This document shows, one piece after another, positions 20,156 through 28,466 of a stretch of DNA of 64,000 nucleotides. This DNA comes from Rhodococcus xishaensis. GTDB lineage: Bacteria; Actinomycetota; Actinomycetes; Mycobacteriales; Mycobacteriaceae. The stretch covers positions 62,001 through 126,000 of the forward strand of contig NZ_RKLO01000001.1 in the NCBI RefSeq assembly GCF_004011825.1. The letters are read 5' to 3'. The notes under the pieces are model-generated. The model saw only the letters and a list, made by a program, of their open reading frames with translations, was not told the origin of the DNA and searched no databases. The position numbers and the translations under genes are program-made. Numbering within the stretch: position 1 is the first letter of the stretch; each line of letters begins with the position of its first letter.

Positions 20156-20830
20156 GTGACTTCCACGGCCTCAGCTCAACCCACATCCGACAAGTTCCGT
20201 GTCTTCCTCGTGGACGATCACGCGGTGTTCAGGGCCGGCGTGCGGGCCGAACTCGGCCGCGAGGTCGATATGGATGTCATCGGCGAGGCCGGTGGCGTGG
20301 GTGAGGCCATCGCCGGGATCAATGCGCTGCGTCCGCAGGTGGTGCTGCTCGACGTCCACATGCCCGACGGCGGTGGTGTCGCGGTGCTCAACGGAATCGA
20401 CTCGGGTCCGGTCTGCCTGGCACTGAGTGTGTCCGACGCCGCCGAGGACGTCATCGCGGTCATCCGGGCCGGTGCGCGCGGGTACGTGACGAAGACGATC
20501 TCCGGTACGGAACTCGCGGACGGCGTGCGACGGGTTGCCGGCGGCGATGCGGTGTTCAGTCCACGCCTCGCGGGGTTCGTTCTGGATTCGTTCACTGGGC
20601 GCTCGAACGTGCCCGAGCCGCCCCTGGATCCGGAGCTGGACTCGCTGACCCCTCGGGAACGCGAGGTGCTGCGACTGCTCGCCCGCGGCTACACCTATCG
20701 GGAGATCGCAGAGGAATTGGTGATCTCGGTCAAGACCGTCGAGACGCATGCGTCGAACGTGCTGCGAAAGACGCAGCAATCCAACCGGAATGCGCTCACG
20801 CGGTGGGCGCATCGACGGCGCATCGAATGA
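20156..20830 (+). CDS. NarL/LuxR-family response regulator
   Basis: 224 residues, GTG start 9 bases after the kinase stop. The receiver domain (about 15-130) has acidic residues D20/D21, the phosphorylation site D66 in LLDVHMPDG, and K113. The C-terminal LuxR helix-turn-helix spans about 155-222 (LTPREREVLRLLARGYTYRE, then EELVISVKTVETH). It is the DNA-binding partner of the upstream kinase. The start lacks a ribosome site; TAGGCT, made partly from the kinase stop codon, lies 6 bases upstream of the GTG, so a second leaderless transcript is possible. Confidence 0.93.
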   Translation: MTSTASAQPTSDKFRVFLVDDHAVFRAGVRAELGREVDMDVIGEAGGVGEAIAGINALRPQVVLLDVHMPDGGGVAVLNGIDSGPVCLALSVSDAAEDVIAVIRAGARGYVTKTISGTELADGVRRVAGGDAVFSPRLAGFVLDSFTGRSNVPEPPLDPELDSLTPREREVLRLLARGYTYREIAEELVISVKTVETHASNVLRKTQQSNRNALTRWAHRRRIE

Positions 20831-20857
20831 ACTCTGCTCGGTGCGGACCCCTTGGGG

Positions 20858-22087
20858 TCACTGCGCCAGCGCGACGATCAGCACGACGACGAACGCCAGC
20901 ACGATGATGCCGACCATGACGGCCATCGCGAGCGGTGCAGCCGCAACGATCCTGTCACGCAGATCCGTCGGAGCCTGCGGGCCGCTCACCCCCTCGGTGA
21001 GCTGACGCAGCCACGCCCGGCCGGCTGGACGGGGGACCGAACCCAGCGGCGTCTTCGGCTGCACCGCAGGGAGATTCGTTGCCGTCGTGGAGGCGATGCG
21101 GCGTCGCGGAATCCCTGCCGATGCCGAGCGGTAGGCCCACTTGGGGATGTTGCCGTCGGCGTTCATGACAGGTTCGCCGATAAGGAGGCCAAGCTTTCCC
21201 GCGGTGTCGGAGCCGAGGGCGACGGCGGCGAGCTCGTCACGTGCCTGCGCCATGGTGGGACGTCTCTTGGGGTCGGGTTCGAGCATGTGCAGCAGCGTGT
21301 CGGTCAGCGCGCCACTGCGGCTCGGCCGGTAGATCTCCGCCTTTGCCACTCGGTGCAGCAGCGCGATCGCGTCGTTGTCGATCCCGAACGGGGGTTGGCC
21401 CTCGACCACGGTGTAGAGCGTGGCGCCGAGAGAGAAGACGTCGCTGGCCTCGGTGGGGTCGCTGCCGCGGGCCACCTCGGGTGCGAAGTAGGCGGGCGTT
21501 CCGGTGATCACGCTGGCGTTGCTGCCGGCGTCGTCACCCTTCGCGCGTGCAATGCCGAAGTCGCTGATCTTGACGACGCCGAGGGCGTCGCCACGGTCGG
21601 CGACGAGGATGTTGCCCGGTTTGATGTCGCGGTGCAGGATGTCGGCCGCGTGCGCCTCTGTGAGGGCGGCTGCGATCTGTGCGCCGATCTGTGCGACCTC
21701 GATGGGAGCCAGGGTGTGAACTTGGCCCAAGGCCTCCGCGAGGCTCCGGGACGGCAGGTACTCCATCACGAGCCAGGGCTCACCCGACTCGACTGCGACG
21801 TCGTACATCGCAATCGCGTGGTCGTGGGACAGCTGCGCGGCGTTGCGTCCTTCGCGCAGGACCTGTTGTCGGAGTTCGTTGGCCTCGGCTTCGTCCATGC
21901 CGACAGTGGAGGTCACCTGCTTCACGGCGACCTTGCGGTCGAGGAGCGTGTCCTGGGCGAGCCATACAGCGCCCATACCGCCGCCGCCGAGCTTGGAAGC
22001 CAGCCGATACCGGCCTGCCATCAGGTAGTCGGGGCCGATGGCCGCTCGGCTTTGGCGGTCCGGGCGGGTGCGCTCCTGCTCAGTCAC
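20858..22087 (-). CDS. Membrane-anchored Ser/Thr protein kinase (PknB-type)
   Basis: 409 residues from GTG 22087; the frame is open further upstream but that stretch contains the imuA' control region and lacks kinase sequence. The kinase domain spans about 20-285: glycine loop LGGGGMGAVW, Lys56 in VAVKQV, HRDIKPGN with catalytic D154, DFG at 176-178, and GTPAYFAPE. A linker rich in Ala/Arg/Pro follows, then one C-terminal membrane span (about 383-408) with almost no external part, so there is no PASTA or other sensor domain. It converges on the response regulator, which could be a substrate or just a neighbour. Confidence 0.9.
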   Translation of the reverse strand: MTEQERTRPDRQSRAAIGPDYLMAGRYRLASKLGGGGMGAVWLAQDTLLDRKVAVKQVTSTVGMDEAEANELRQQVLREGRNAAQLSHDHAIAMYDVAVESGEPWLVMEYLPSRSLAEALGQVHTLAPIEVAQIGAQIAAALTEAHAADILHRDIKPGNILVADRGDALGVVKISDFGIARAKGDDAGSNASVITGTPAYFAPEVARGSDPTEASDVFSLGATLYTVVEGQPPFGIDNDAIALLHRVAKAEIYRPSRSGALTDTLLHMLEPDPKRRPTMAQARDELAAVALGSDTAGKLGLLIGEPVMNADGNIPKWAYRSASAGIPRRRIASTTATNLPAVQPKTPLGSVPRPAGRAWLRQLTEGVSGPQAPTDLRDRIVAAAPLAMAVMVGIIVLAFVVVLIVALAQ

Positions 22088-22119
22088 GTGTCCGAGATTA
22101 GTGGATCGGCGAGGTTTGC

Positions 22120-22148
22120 TTGACGTACTGGTCGAGACAGGCTTAACT
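22120..22148 (+). promoter_or_regulatory. Promoter of imuA'-imuB
   Basis: TTGACG (22120-22125), 17 bases, TTAACT (22143-22148), close to the housekeeping sigma consensus. The predicted transcription start at about 22155 is immediately before the LexA box, so bound LexA would block initiation. Confidence 0.5.
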
Positions 22149-22156
22149 AAATACAT

Positions 22157-22172
22157 TCGAAAATATGTTCGA
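22157..22172. promoter_or_regulatory. SOS box (LexA site) of imuA'-imuB
   Basis: TCGAAAATATGTTCGA matches the mycobacterial SOS consensus TCGAAC-N4-GTTCGA at all but one position. A second palindrome GTTCGAAC overlaps at 22167-22174. It lies between the divergent kinase gene and imuA'. Confidence 0.85.
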
Positions 22173-22280
22173 ACATGTTCCGTGGGCTTCACGAAACGTC
22201 GTTCGGACACCGTGTGTCGCGCCTTCCCCGCGCACCCAAACATCTCGAAAACCAGCACGTGCGCGTTCCGGGGAGCAGAT

Positions 22281-23105
22281 ATGACCGAACCAGCCCGGCT
22301 GCCCACAGCGCAGGCTCTTCCAGCATCTTCGCTGTCCGGGCTGACTCGGCAACAGCGTCTCGAGTACCTGCGCCGACGGATCGCGGCGGTGCCGGGACGA
22401 GGTGAGGCGGCCGTCCGGCGTGAACCGCGGGATGAGACCGGCGCCGCGCAGGTGCTTCCCGTCCCGGATCCGTTGGCCGCGCTCCTGCCGAGCGGTGGGC
22501 TGGTCCGGGGATCGGTGGTCTCCGTCTCCGGTGCGACGTCGCTGCTGCTGGGGTTGTTGGCGACGGTGACGGCAGCGGGCGGGCATGCGGCGGTGATCGG
22601 GCATCCGAGGCTCGGGGTGCTCGCGGCTACTGAGATGGGCGCTCATTTGCGGAGGTTGGCGTTCGTCCCGGACCCGGGGCCGGATCCCGTGGAGGTCGCG
22701 GCGGTCCTGCTCGACGGCATGGATCTCGTGGTGCTCGGGTTGGATGGGATCTCGGTGCCGCCGTCGCGGGCTCGGGCCGTGGTCGCGCGGGCTCGGAGCA
22801 AGCAGTCGACGCTGGTGGTGACCGGCGGGCACTGGGGTGGAGCCGAGGTCCGGTTGGATGCGCAGGTGCGTGGGTACGACGGGGTGGGTGGCGACGCGGC
22901 CGGTGGACGGGGACGGCTGTGCTCGGTCCGGTTGGCGGTGCGGGCGCAGGGACGCTCGTTCCAGCCGCGGACTGCGTGTCTGGATGTGCGATCCACCCAC
23001 GGTGGGGTCGAGTGGGTGCCCGAGGTCGTCACGCTGACCCCGGACGCACTGGCCCCGGACGCACTGACCCCAGATGCATTGACGCAGGATGCGGTGGCCC
23101 GATGA
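22281..23105 (+). CDS. imuA': Mutasome accessory protein ImuA'
   Basis: 274 residues from ATG 22281 (GGGGAG ribosome site). It is a RecA/SulA-like protein of the actinobacterial ImuA' type: LPSGGLVRGSVVSVSGATS at about 63-81 corresponds to a degenerate P-loop region, and DGMDLVVLGLDGI to the Walker B strand, so ATP hydrolysis is unlikely. The C-terminus has short DALTP repeats. In mycobacteria ImuA' joins ImuB and DnaE2 for damage-induced mutagenesis. The stop overlaps the imuB start (ATGA), and a LexA box lies upstream. Confidence 0.9.
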   Translation: MTEPARLPTAQALPASSLSGLTRQQRLEYLRRRIAAVPGRGEAAVRREPRDETGAAQVLPVPDPLAALLPSGGLVRGSVVSVSGATSLLLGLLATVTAAGGHAAVIGHPRLGVLAATEMGAHLRRLAFVPDPGPDPVEVAAVLLDGMDLVVLGLDGISVPPSRARAVVARARSKQSTLVVTGGHWGGAEVRLDAQVRGYDGVGGDAAGGRGRLCSVRLAVRAQGRSFQPRTACLDVRSTHGGVEWVPEVVTLTPDALAPDALTPDALTQDAVAR

Positions 23106-24658
23106 ACGCGCGGGTGCTGGCGGTGTGGTGCCCGGACTGGCCGGCCGTGGCCGCGGCCGTGGCGGCGGACCTACCGGCCACGCGCCCGGTAGCGGTGCTG
23201 CACGCCAACCGCGTGGTCGCGTGCTCGACGCAGGCGCGGGCCGCGGGGGTGCGCCGTGGACTGCGGCGCCGGGAGGCGCAGGCGCGGTGTCCGGAGCTGC
23301 ATGTGGCACAGTCCGATCCGGAGCGCGATGCGCGGCTGTTCGAGTCCGTGGTCGCCGCCGTCGACGAGGCGGTTCCCGGTGTGGAGATCCTGCGTCCCGG
23401 GCTCCTGGTACTGGCAGCACGTGGTGCGAGCCGGTACTTCGGATCGGAGGAGGCTGCGGCCGAGCGACTCGTCGATGTGGTGGCCGCCGCCGGTGCGGAG
23501 TGTCAGATCGGAACTGCCGACGAACTGTCCACCGCGGTGATCGCGGCCCGCCACGGCGAGCTGGTTCCCGCCGGCGAGGGGGCGCAGTTCCTGGCGCCGC
23601 TCCCGATTGCCGAGATCGCTGCCGAGCCCAGTCTCGCTGCGCCGGATCGCGGAGACTTGGCCGATCTGCTGCGCCGACTCGGGCTGCGCACCATCGGGGA
23701 CTTCGCGGCGCTGTCGCCGGTGGACGTGACATCGCGGTTCGGTGCCGACGCGGTCCTCGCGCACCGGGCCGCCCGCGCCGAGCCGGAACGTCCGCCGTCG
23801 GCCCGGGCACTGCCCCCGGACCTGGAAGTGGAGCAGCAGTTCGATCCGCCGATCGAGCGGGTCGATGCGGCGGCCTTCGCGGGACGCGGGTTGGCCGAGC
23901 GGCTGCACGCGAAATTGTCGGGTGCGGGAGTGGCGTGCACCCGGCTGCAGGTGTCGGCGAACACCGGGAACGGGGAACAGCTGACCCGGGTCTGGCGGTG
24001 CGCGGAGCCGCTGACTCCCGAGGGCACCGCGGATCGGGTGCGGTGGCAGTTGGACGGCTGGCTCACCGGACGCAGCGAGCCCCGGCCTACGGCAGGGATC
24101 ACCGTGCTGCGCCTCGAGCCGGTGGAAGTGGTGGCGGTCGGGGCTCTGCAGTTGGGGCTGTGGGGGGGCGTCGGAGAGGAGGACGAGCGGGCCAGGCGGG
24201 CCCTGACCCGTGTTCAGGGACTGCTCGGTGGCGATGCGGTCCGGGTGGGGGTGCACAGCGGAGGACGGGGGCCGATCGAGCGAATCACCCTGGTGTCGTT
24301 GGGTGACGAGCTGGTTCCGGCTGCCGATCCGGCGGCACCGTGGCCGGGCCGGCTACCCGAACCGGCGCCATCGACCGTGCTGCCGAACCTTCCCGTGGTG
24401 TCGCTCGAAGACGGCTCGGGTGTCGCGGTGGGCGTCACCGAGCGGGGGGAGTTCACCGCGCCGCCCACAAGATTGCGGTGGGGGAGTCGGACATGGGGCG
24501 TGCAGGGCTGGGCGGGGCCGTGGCCGGTGGACGAGCGGTGGTGGGACACCGCAGCAGCACAGCACGCCGCGCGAGTACAGGTGCTGCTCGCCGAGTCGCG
24601 GGCATTGCTTCTGATCTGCGTGGGAGGAAGGTGGGGCGTGGAGGGAATCTACGAGTAG
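23102..24658 (+). CDS. imuB: ImuB, catalytically dead Y-family polymerase-like mutasome hub
   Basis: 518 residues, ATG overlapping the imuA' stop by 4 bases. The Y-family fold is recognisable (N-terminal VLAVWCPDWPAVAA; helix-hairpin-helix LLRRLGLRTIGDFAAL), but the acidic active-site residues are absent: where DinB has DMDAFFASVE and SxDE, this has VWCPDWPAVA and RPGLLVLAAR. The beta-clamp motif QLGLWG is at 350-355, matching the QLPLWG position of the M. tuberculosis protein. ImuB tethers DnaE2 and ImuA' to the sliding clamp. It belongs to the SOS operon with imuA'. Confidence 0.93.
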   Translation: MNARVLAVWCPDWPAVAAAVAADLPATRPVAVLHANRVVACSTQARAAGVRRGLRRREAQARCPELHVAQSDPERDARLFESVVAAVDEAVPGVEILRPGLLVLAARGASRYFGSEEAAAERLVDVVAAAGAECQIGTADELSTAVIAARHGELVPAGEGAQFLAPLPIAEIAAEPSLAAPDRGDLADLLRRLGLRTIGDFAALSPVDVTSRFGADAVLAHRAARAEPERPPSARALPPDLEVEQQFDPPIERVDAAAFAGRGLAERLHAKLSGAGVACTRLQVSANTGNGEQLTRVWRCAEPLTPEGTADRVRWQLDGWLTGRSEPRPTAGITVLRLEPVEVVAVGALQLGLWGGVGEEDERARRALTRVQGLLGGDAVRVGVHSGGRGPIERITLVSLGDELVPAADPAAPWPGRLPEPAPSTVLPNLPVVSLEDGSGVAVGVTERGEFTAPPTRLRWGSRTWGVQGWAGPWPVDERWWDTAAAQHAARVQVLLAESRALLLICVGGRWGVEGIYE

Positions 24659-24676
24659 TCGCAGATATTTTGCGAT

Positions 24677-24691
24677 TACCCCCGGGGGGTA
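24677..24691. promoter_or_regulatory. CsoR-type operator upstream of the copper ATPase
   Basis: TACCCCCGGGGGGTA, a palindrome of the C-tract/G-tract type used by CsoR-family metal or persulfide repressors, ending 2 bases before the first possible start codon. TATTTT at 24666-24671 could be the -10, so the site would cover the transcription start. Confidence 0.65.
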
Positions 24692-24692
24692 T

Positions 24693-26891
24693 ATGTTGGG
24701 AAGCATGAACCCAAATGGAGAAGCAGGTCACGATCACCACGTGACGGATGCTCTCGATCGCCACGATGAGCATTCGGTCGGCCATTCTGATCATTCCGGC
24801 CATCAGGGGCACGGGGGGCACGGCGACCACGCCGCCGCCGGTCACCAGGAGCATGCTGCGCACCAGGGACACGGTGGGCACCAGGGACACGGCGACCACG
24901 TCGCCCAGTTCCGCAGCCTCTTCTGGATCATGCTGATCCTGTCGATCCCCGTGGTCGGAGCGAACACGATGTTCGCCGACCTCGTCGGATACACGCTGCC
25001 GGACAACCCCGCCGTGGAGTGGATCTCGCCGCTACTCGGCACGGTCGTGTTCGTATGGGGTGGGCGTCCATTCCTCACCGGAGCGGTGAGCGAGATCCGG
25101 ACGCGGCAGCCAGGCATGATGCTGCTCATCTCGCTGGCGATCACCGTCGCGTTCGTGTCGTCGTGGGGATCGAGCCTCGGGGTGCTCAGCCACGAGCTCA
25201 ACTTCTGGTGGGAGTTGGCCCTTCTAGTTGTGATCATGCTGCTCGGGCACTGGATCGAGATGAGATCACTCGGGCAGGCCTCGAGCGCGCTGGACTCGCT
25301 CGCAGCGCTGCTGCCCGACGAGGCCGAACGCATCGACACCGACGGCACCATCACCACCGTGCCGACCGCAGAACTGGTCACCGGTGACATCGTCATGGTC
25401 CGCCCGGGTGGGCGCATCCCCGCAGACGGCAGGATCGTCGAGGGCGCCGGTGACCTCGACGAATCGATGATTACCGGAGAGTCGCGCACGGTGCGCCGCG
25501 AATTGGGCGACACGGTCGTGGCGGGAACGGTCTCGACGGACTCGGCGCTGCGTGTCGAGATCACCGCGGTCGGCGACGACACCGCGCTCGCCGGCATTCA
25601 GCGGCTTGTCGCGGAGGCCCAGAACTCGTCGTCACGCGCCCAGGTCCTGGCCGACAAGGCCGCAGCATTGCTGTTCTGGTTCGCGCTCGGTGCGGCCGTC
25701 ATCACGTTGGTGGTGTGGTCGATCTTCGGGACCCCGGACGACGCGATCACTCGCACCATCACGGTTCTGGTCATCGCATGCCCGCACGCGCTCGGGCTGG
25801 CGATCCCGCTCGTAGTGTCGATCGCCACCGAACGCGCAGCTCGAGCCGGCGTGCTCATCACCGACCGGCGCGCGCTCGAAGCGATGCGCACCGTCGACAC
25901 CGTGCTGTTCGACAAGACCGGAACCCTCACCAAGGGCGAACCGGCAGTCATCGCGACCAGCGCCGTGCCCGGCGAGGACGAGAACACCCTCGTCGCGTTG
26001 GCCGCGGCCGTCGAACGCGCCAGCGAACACCCACTCGGCCGGGCGATCGTCGCGGCGGCCGAGCAGCGGGAACTGCGTATCCCGGAGGTGAGCGAGTTCC
26101 AGGCCCGCAACGGGGTCGGCGTCACTGCGACCGTCGACGGCGCACAGGTGAGCGTCGGTGGTCCGGGGATGCTCGCCAGCCACGATGCGTCCGCGCTTCC
26201 GGTGTCGGAAGAGTGGGCGGCGCAGGGGTCGACCGTTCTGCACGTCCTGCGAGACGGGCAGGTAATCGGTGCGCTCGCGCTGGCCGACGAGATCCGCCCC
26301 GAATCACGGGACGCGATCGCGGCGCTGCACGCCCGCGGTGTGCAGGTGGTGATGCTGACCGGTGACGCCCACGCCGTGGCGCGGGCCGTGGGCGACGACC
26401 TCGGCATCGACGACGTGATCGCCGGGGTGCTACCGCAGGACAAGGGCGCGAAGGTCAAGGAACTGCAGGCTTCGGGACGCCGGGTCGCGATGGTGGGTGA
26501 CGGCGTCAATGACGCGCCCGCCCTCGCCCAGGCCGATGTCGGGATCGCGATCGGTGCAGGTACCGACGTGGCGATCGCTTCGGCCGGTGTGGTCCTCGTC
26601 GGTGACGATCCACGCGCCGTGGTGTCGGTGATCGAGTTGTCGCATGCCACGTACCGGAAGATGGTGCAAAACCTCGTCTGGGCCGCGGGCTACAACGTGA
26701 TCTCGGTGCCGCTCGCGGCGGGTGTGCTTGCTTCTGTCGGATTCGTCCTTCCGATGGAGGTGGGCGCGATCCTGATGTCGGCATCGACGGTTGTGGTCGC
26801 CGCCAACGCACAGCTGCTGCGCCGGTTGGATCTGGCACCACAGCGACTGACCCGTCCGGTCCGCGAGCGGGAGCACGATTACGCCCGATAA
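24693..26891 (+). CDS. Copper-translocating P-type ATPase, CopB-like (CPH type)
   Basis: 732 residues; ATG 24705 is an alternative start. A His-rich N-terminus (about residues 12-72, with many HxGH units) replaces the usual CXXC metal domain. Core motifs: phosphatase loop TGES, intramembrane CPH (C363-P-H), DKTGTLTKGE with phosphorylated D407, SEHPLGRAI, and MVGDGVNDAPALAQAD. CPH plus a His-rich N-terminus defines the P1B-3/CopB class, thought to export Cu+/Cu2+ or silver across the inner membrane. The CsoR-type operator just upstream supports metal-responsive control; no CsoR with the copper ligands is in the window. Confidence 0.9.
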   Translation: MLGSMNPNGEAGHDHHVTDALDRHDEHSVGHSDHSGHQGHGGHGDHAAAGHQEHAAHQGHGGHQGHGDHVAQFRSLFWIMLILSIPVVGANTMFADLVGYTLPDNPAVEWISPLLGTVVFVWGGRPFLTGAVSEIRTRQPGMMLLISLAITVAFVSSWGSSLGVLSHELNFWWELALLVVIMLLGHWIEMRSLGQASSALDSLAALLPDEAERIDTDGTITTVPTAELVTGDIVMVRPGGRIPADGRIVEGAGDLDESMITGESRTVRRELGDTVVAGTVSTDSALRVEITAVGDDTALAGIQRLVAEAQNSSSRAQVLADKAAALLFWFALGAAVITLVVWSIFGTPDDAITRTITVLVIACPHALGLAIPLVVSIATERAARAGVLITDRRALEAMRTVDTVLFDKTGTLTKGEPAVIATSAVPGEDENTLVALAAAVERASEHPLGRAIVAAAEQRELRIPEVSEFQARNGVGVTATVDGAQVSVGGPGMLASHDASALPVSEEWAAQGSTVLHVLRDGQVIGALALADEIRPESRDAIAALHARGVQVVMLTGDAHAVARAVGDDLGIDDVIAGVLPQDKGAKVKELQASGRRVAMVGDGVNDAPALAQADVGIAIGAGTDVAIASAGVVLVGDDPRAVVSVIELSHATYRKMVQNLVWAAGYNVISVPLAAGVLASVGFVLPMEVGAILMSASTVVVAANAQLLRRLDLAPQRLTRPVREREHDYAR

Positions 26892-26945
26892 CCGACGGCC
26901 GCGTTAGCGGGGCGGAGTGTCAGCCCGCGTGGCAGGATGCGCGGC

Positions 26946-27464
26946 ATGGGTTTTCGGGGCGGTTCTCTTCGTGCGAACGGCAAGCTCGTTGCTTGGTCGG
27001 CTGGCTTCGTGCTGTCGCAGGCCAACATTGTGCGTCTGCTCGGCCCGGTCGCACCGAAGGTGCTGAAGACCCAGACCGCTCCGTCGGCCCGGGTGTACGC
27101 CGCGGTCCTCGACGGGATGGACTCAGCCGAGATCGGGCGTTATCGGAGCCACTTCTACCTGGACTTCGTGCACCCGGGGATCTATGCGACGGCCTTGCGG
27201 GCCGGCGTGCGGCGCCTCGACGAACTGTCACCGCTGCCGCCGGCGACGAAGCGGGCCCTTCTGGCCGCGCCCGTCGTCTCGGCCGCCGGCGACTACATCG
27301 AGAACGTCGCCGGCCTGTACCTGCTCGACCACCGCGACCGGATCACCGACGGCGCCATCCGTGCGACGACCGCGATCAGCACCACCAAGTGGGTGCTCGC
27401 GCTGGGCTCGCTGGCATACCTGGCCCGGGGTTTCGCCCGAGCGTGGGGCAGAGCCGACCGCTGA
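26946..27464 (+). CDS. Conserved hypothetical protein with C-terminal hydrophobic segment
   Basis: 172 residues from ATG 26946 (AGGA upstream); ATG 26937 is also in frame. The N-terminal segment WSAGFVLSQANIVRLLG is moderately hydrophobic; the middle is helical with a conserved-looking SHFYLDFVHPGIYATALRAG block; the end (KWVLALGSLAYLARGFARAWG) is amphipathic or membrane associated. No known family is recognised. It lies between the copper ATPase and the sucrase/ferredoxin-like gene, same strand, 50-55 bases apart on either side. Confidence 0.65.
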   Translation: MGFRGGSLRANGKLVAWSAGFVLSQANIVRLLGPVAPKVLKTQTAPSARVYAAVLDGMDSAEIGRYRSHFYLDFVHPGIYATALRAGVRRLDELSPLPPATKRALLAAPVVSAAGDYIENVAGLYLLDHRDRITDGAIRATTAISTTKWVLALGSLAYLARGFARAWGRADR

Positions 27465-27501
27465 CATGGCAGGCGGCAGGTTGCACGACTGAGCGCCCGT
27501 A

Positions 27502-27507
27502 CACAAT
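27502..27507 (+). promoter_or_regulatory. -10-like element of a probable leaderless gene
   Basis: CACAAT, six bases, then GTG at 27514, with no ribosome site. Fits leaderless transcription of the sucrase/ferredoxin-like gene. Confidence 0.45.
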
Positions 27508-27513
27508 GGCGGG

Positions 27514-28431
27514 GTGAGCGAATCCGTTCCCCCGGCTGGCCCCGTCAAGTGTTCTGTGTTGTCCGCGGACGAACCCCTCCCCGGCAGCGCGGTGCATGTC
27601 GCCGGGTGGGTGTGCATCGAGTACCCGGGTGCGTGGGGCCGCGACGTGCTCGACGGGACGGCACTGGGTGCAGAGTTAGCCGCCGAGCTGTCCCGGCGGT
27701 CCGACGCAGCCGGTGTGCGCGTCATGTTCATCCGCCGCCCGGGGCGGGACGAACAGACGCGCGACGGGCGGACGGTACTGCTGGCCAACTCGGACCCCAA
27801 CCAGTCGTGGTGCGAGCGGCTCGTGATCGAGGAGATCACCAACCTGCTGGACATCGACCTGACGCGTGTCGCCGGCCCCGCGCCCGGGCTAGGGGAGCCG
27901 GTCGTCGAACCGGTCGTGCTGGTGTGCGCTCACGGCAAACGTGACCGGTGCTGTGCGGTGCTCGGACGCCCGGTCGCGGCAGACCTGGCCGCGGAGTTCG
28001 GCGACGCGGTGTGGGAGTGCTCGCACACCGGCGGCCACAGGTTCGCGCCCTCGATGATCCTGCTGCCCAGCGGCGTGACGTACGGCCGGCTCACCCCGGC
28101 CGAGAGCGCGTTGGCGGTGCGGGCGGCGACGGCCGGTGAGGTGTCCCTGCCGGGGCTGCGCGGTCGCAGCTACTGGGGGCCGCGTGGACAGGCCGCCGAG
28201 GTGCTCGTGCGGCAGAGCGTGCGTGCCGGTGTGAACGACCTCTCGGTCGACGACCGGGGCACCGATCCGGTCGTAACCCATCGAGACGGACGCCGCTGGC
28301 GGGTCATCGTGCAGCAGCGTGAGCTGGATGCCAGGGCCACCAGCTGTGGCGCCGACGCCAAGCCTGTACACCCAGTAGTGGCGGTGGACATGCACGAACT
28401 CCCTACCGGAATCCCTACCGGGAGTTCGTGA
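27514..28431 (+). CDS. Sucrase/ferredoxin-like family protein
   Basis: 305 residues, GTG start. It shows two cysteine motifs of the sucrase/ferredoxin-like family, a thioredoxin-fold ferredoxin relative: CAHGKRDRCCAVLGRP (about 143-158) and WECSHTGGHRFAPSMILLP (about 168-186). The HGKRDRCC and CSHTGGHRFA elements would hold a [2Fe-2S] or redox-active thiol centre. The name derives from an old annotation; a sucrase activity is not supported. The physiological role in actinobacteria is unknown. The last codons form a hairpin that may terminate transcription. Confidence 0.82.
   Translation: MSESVPPAGPVKCSVLSADEPLPGSAVHVAGWVCIEYPGAWGRDVLDGTALGAELAAELSRRSDAAGVRVMFIRRPGRDEQTRDGRTVLLANSDPNQSWCERLVIEEITNLLDIDLTRVAGPAPGLGEPVVEPVVLVCAHGKRDRCCAVLGRPVAADLAAEFGDAVWECSHTGGHRFAPSMILLPSGVTYGRLTPAESALAVRAATAGEVSLPGLRGRSYWGPRGQAAEVLVRQSVRAGVNDLSVDDRGTDPVVTHRDGRRWRVIVQQRELDARATSCGADAKPVHPVVAVDMHELPTGIPTGSS
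28396..28427 (+). terminator. Hairpin inside the last codons of the sucrase/ferredoxin-like gene
   Basis: GAACTCCC (28396-28403) pairs with GGGAGTTC (28420-28427) around a 16-base loop that itself holds an imperfect repeat (CTACCGGAAT / CTACCGGGAG). It lies between convergent genes and ends 1 base before the TGA. Confidence 0.5.
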
Positions 28432-28466
28432 TTCCACGCATTCACGTCACCGGTGCGGCAGCCAGG

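Noticed and set aside
20846-20859. Small hairpin GACCCC-TT-GGGGTC between the response regulator and the kinase
   Set aside because: Six-base stem with a two-base loop is too tight to fold well and no T-run follows.
22143-23810. 555-codon minus-strand frame over imuA' and imuB
   Set aside because: Pro/Arg-rich shadow; the plus strand carries ATGA-coupled imuA'-imuB with known motifs.
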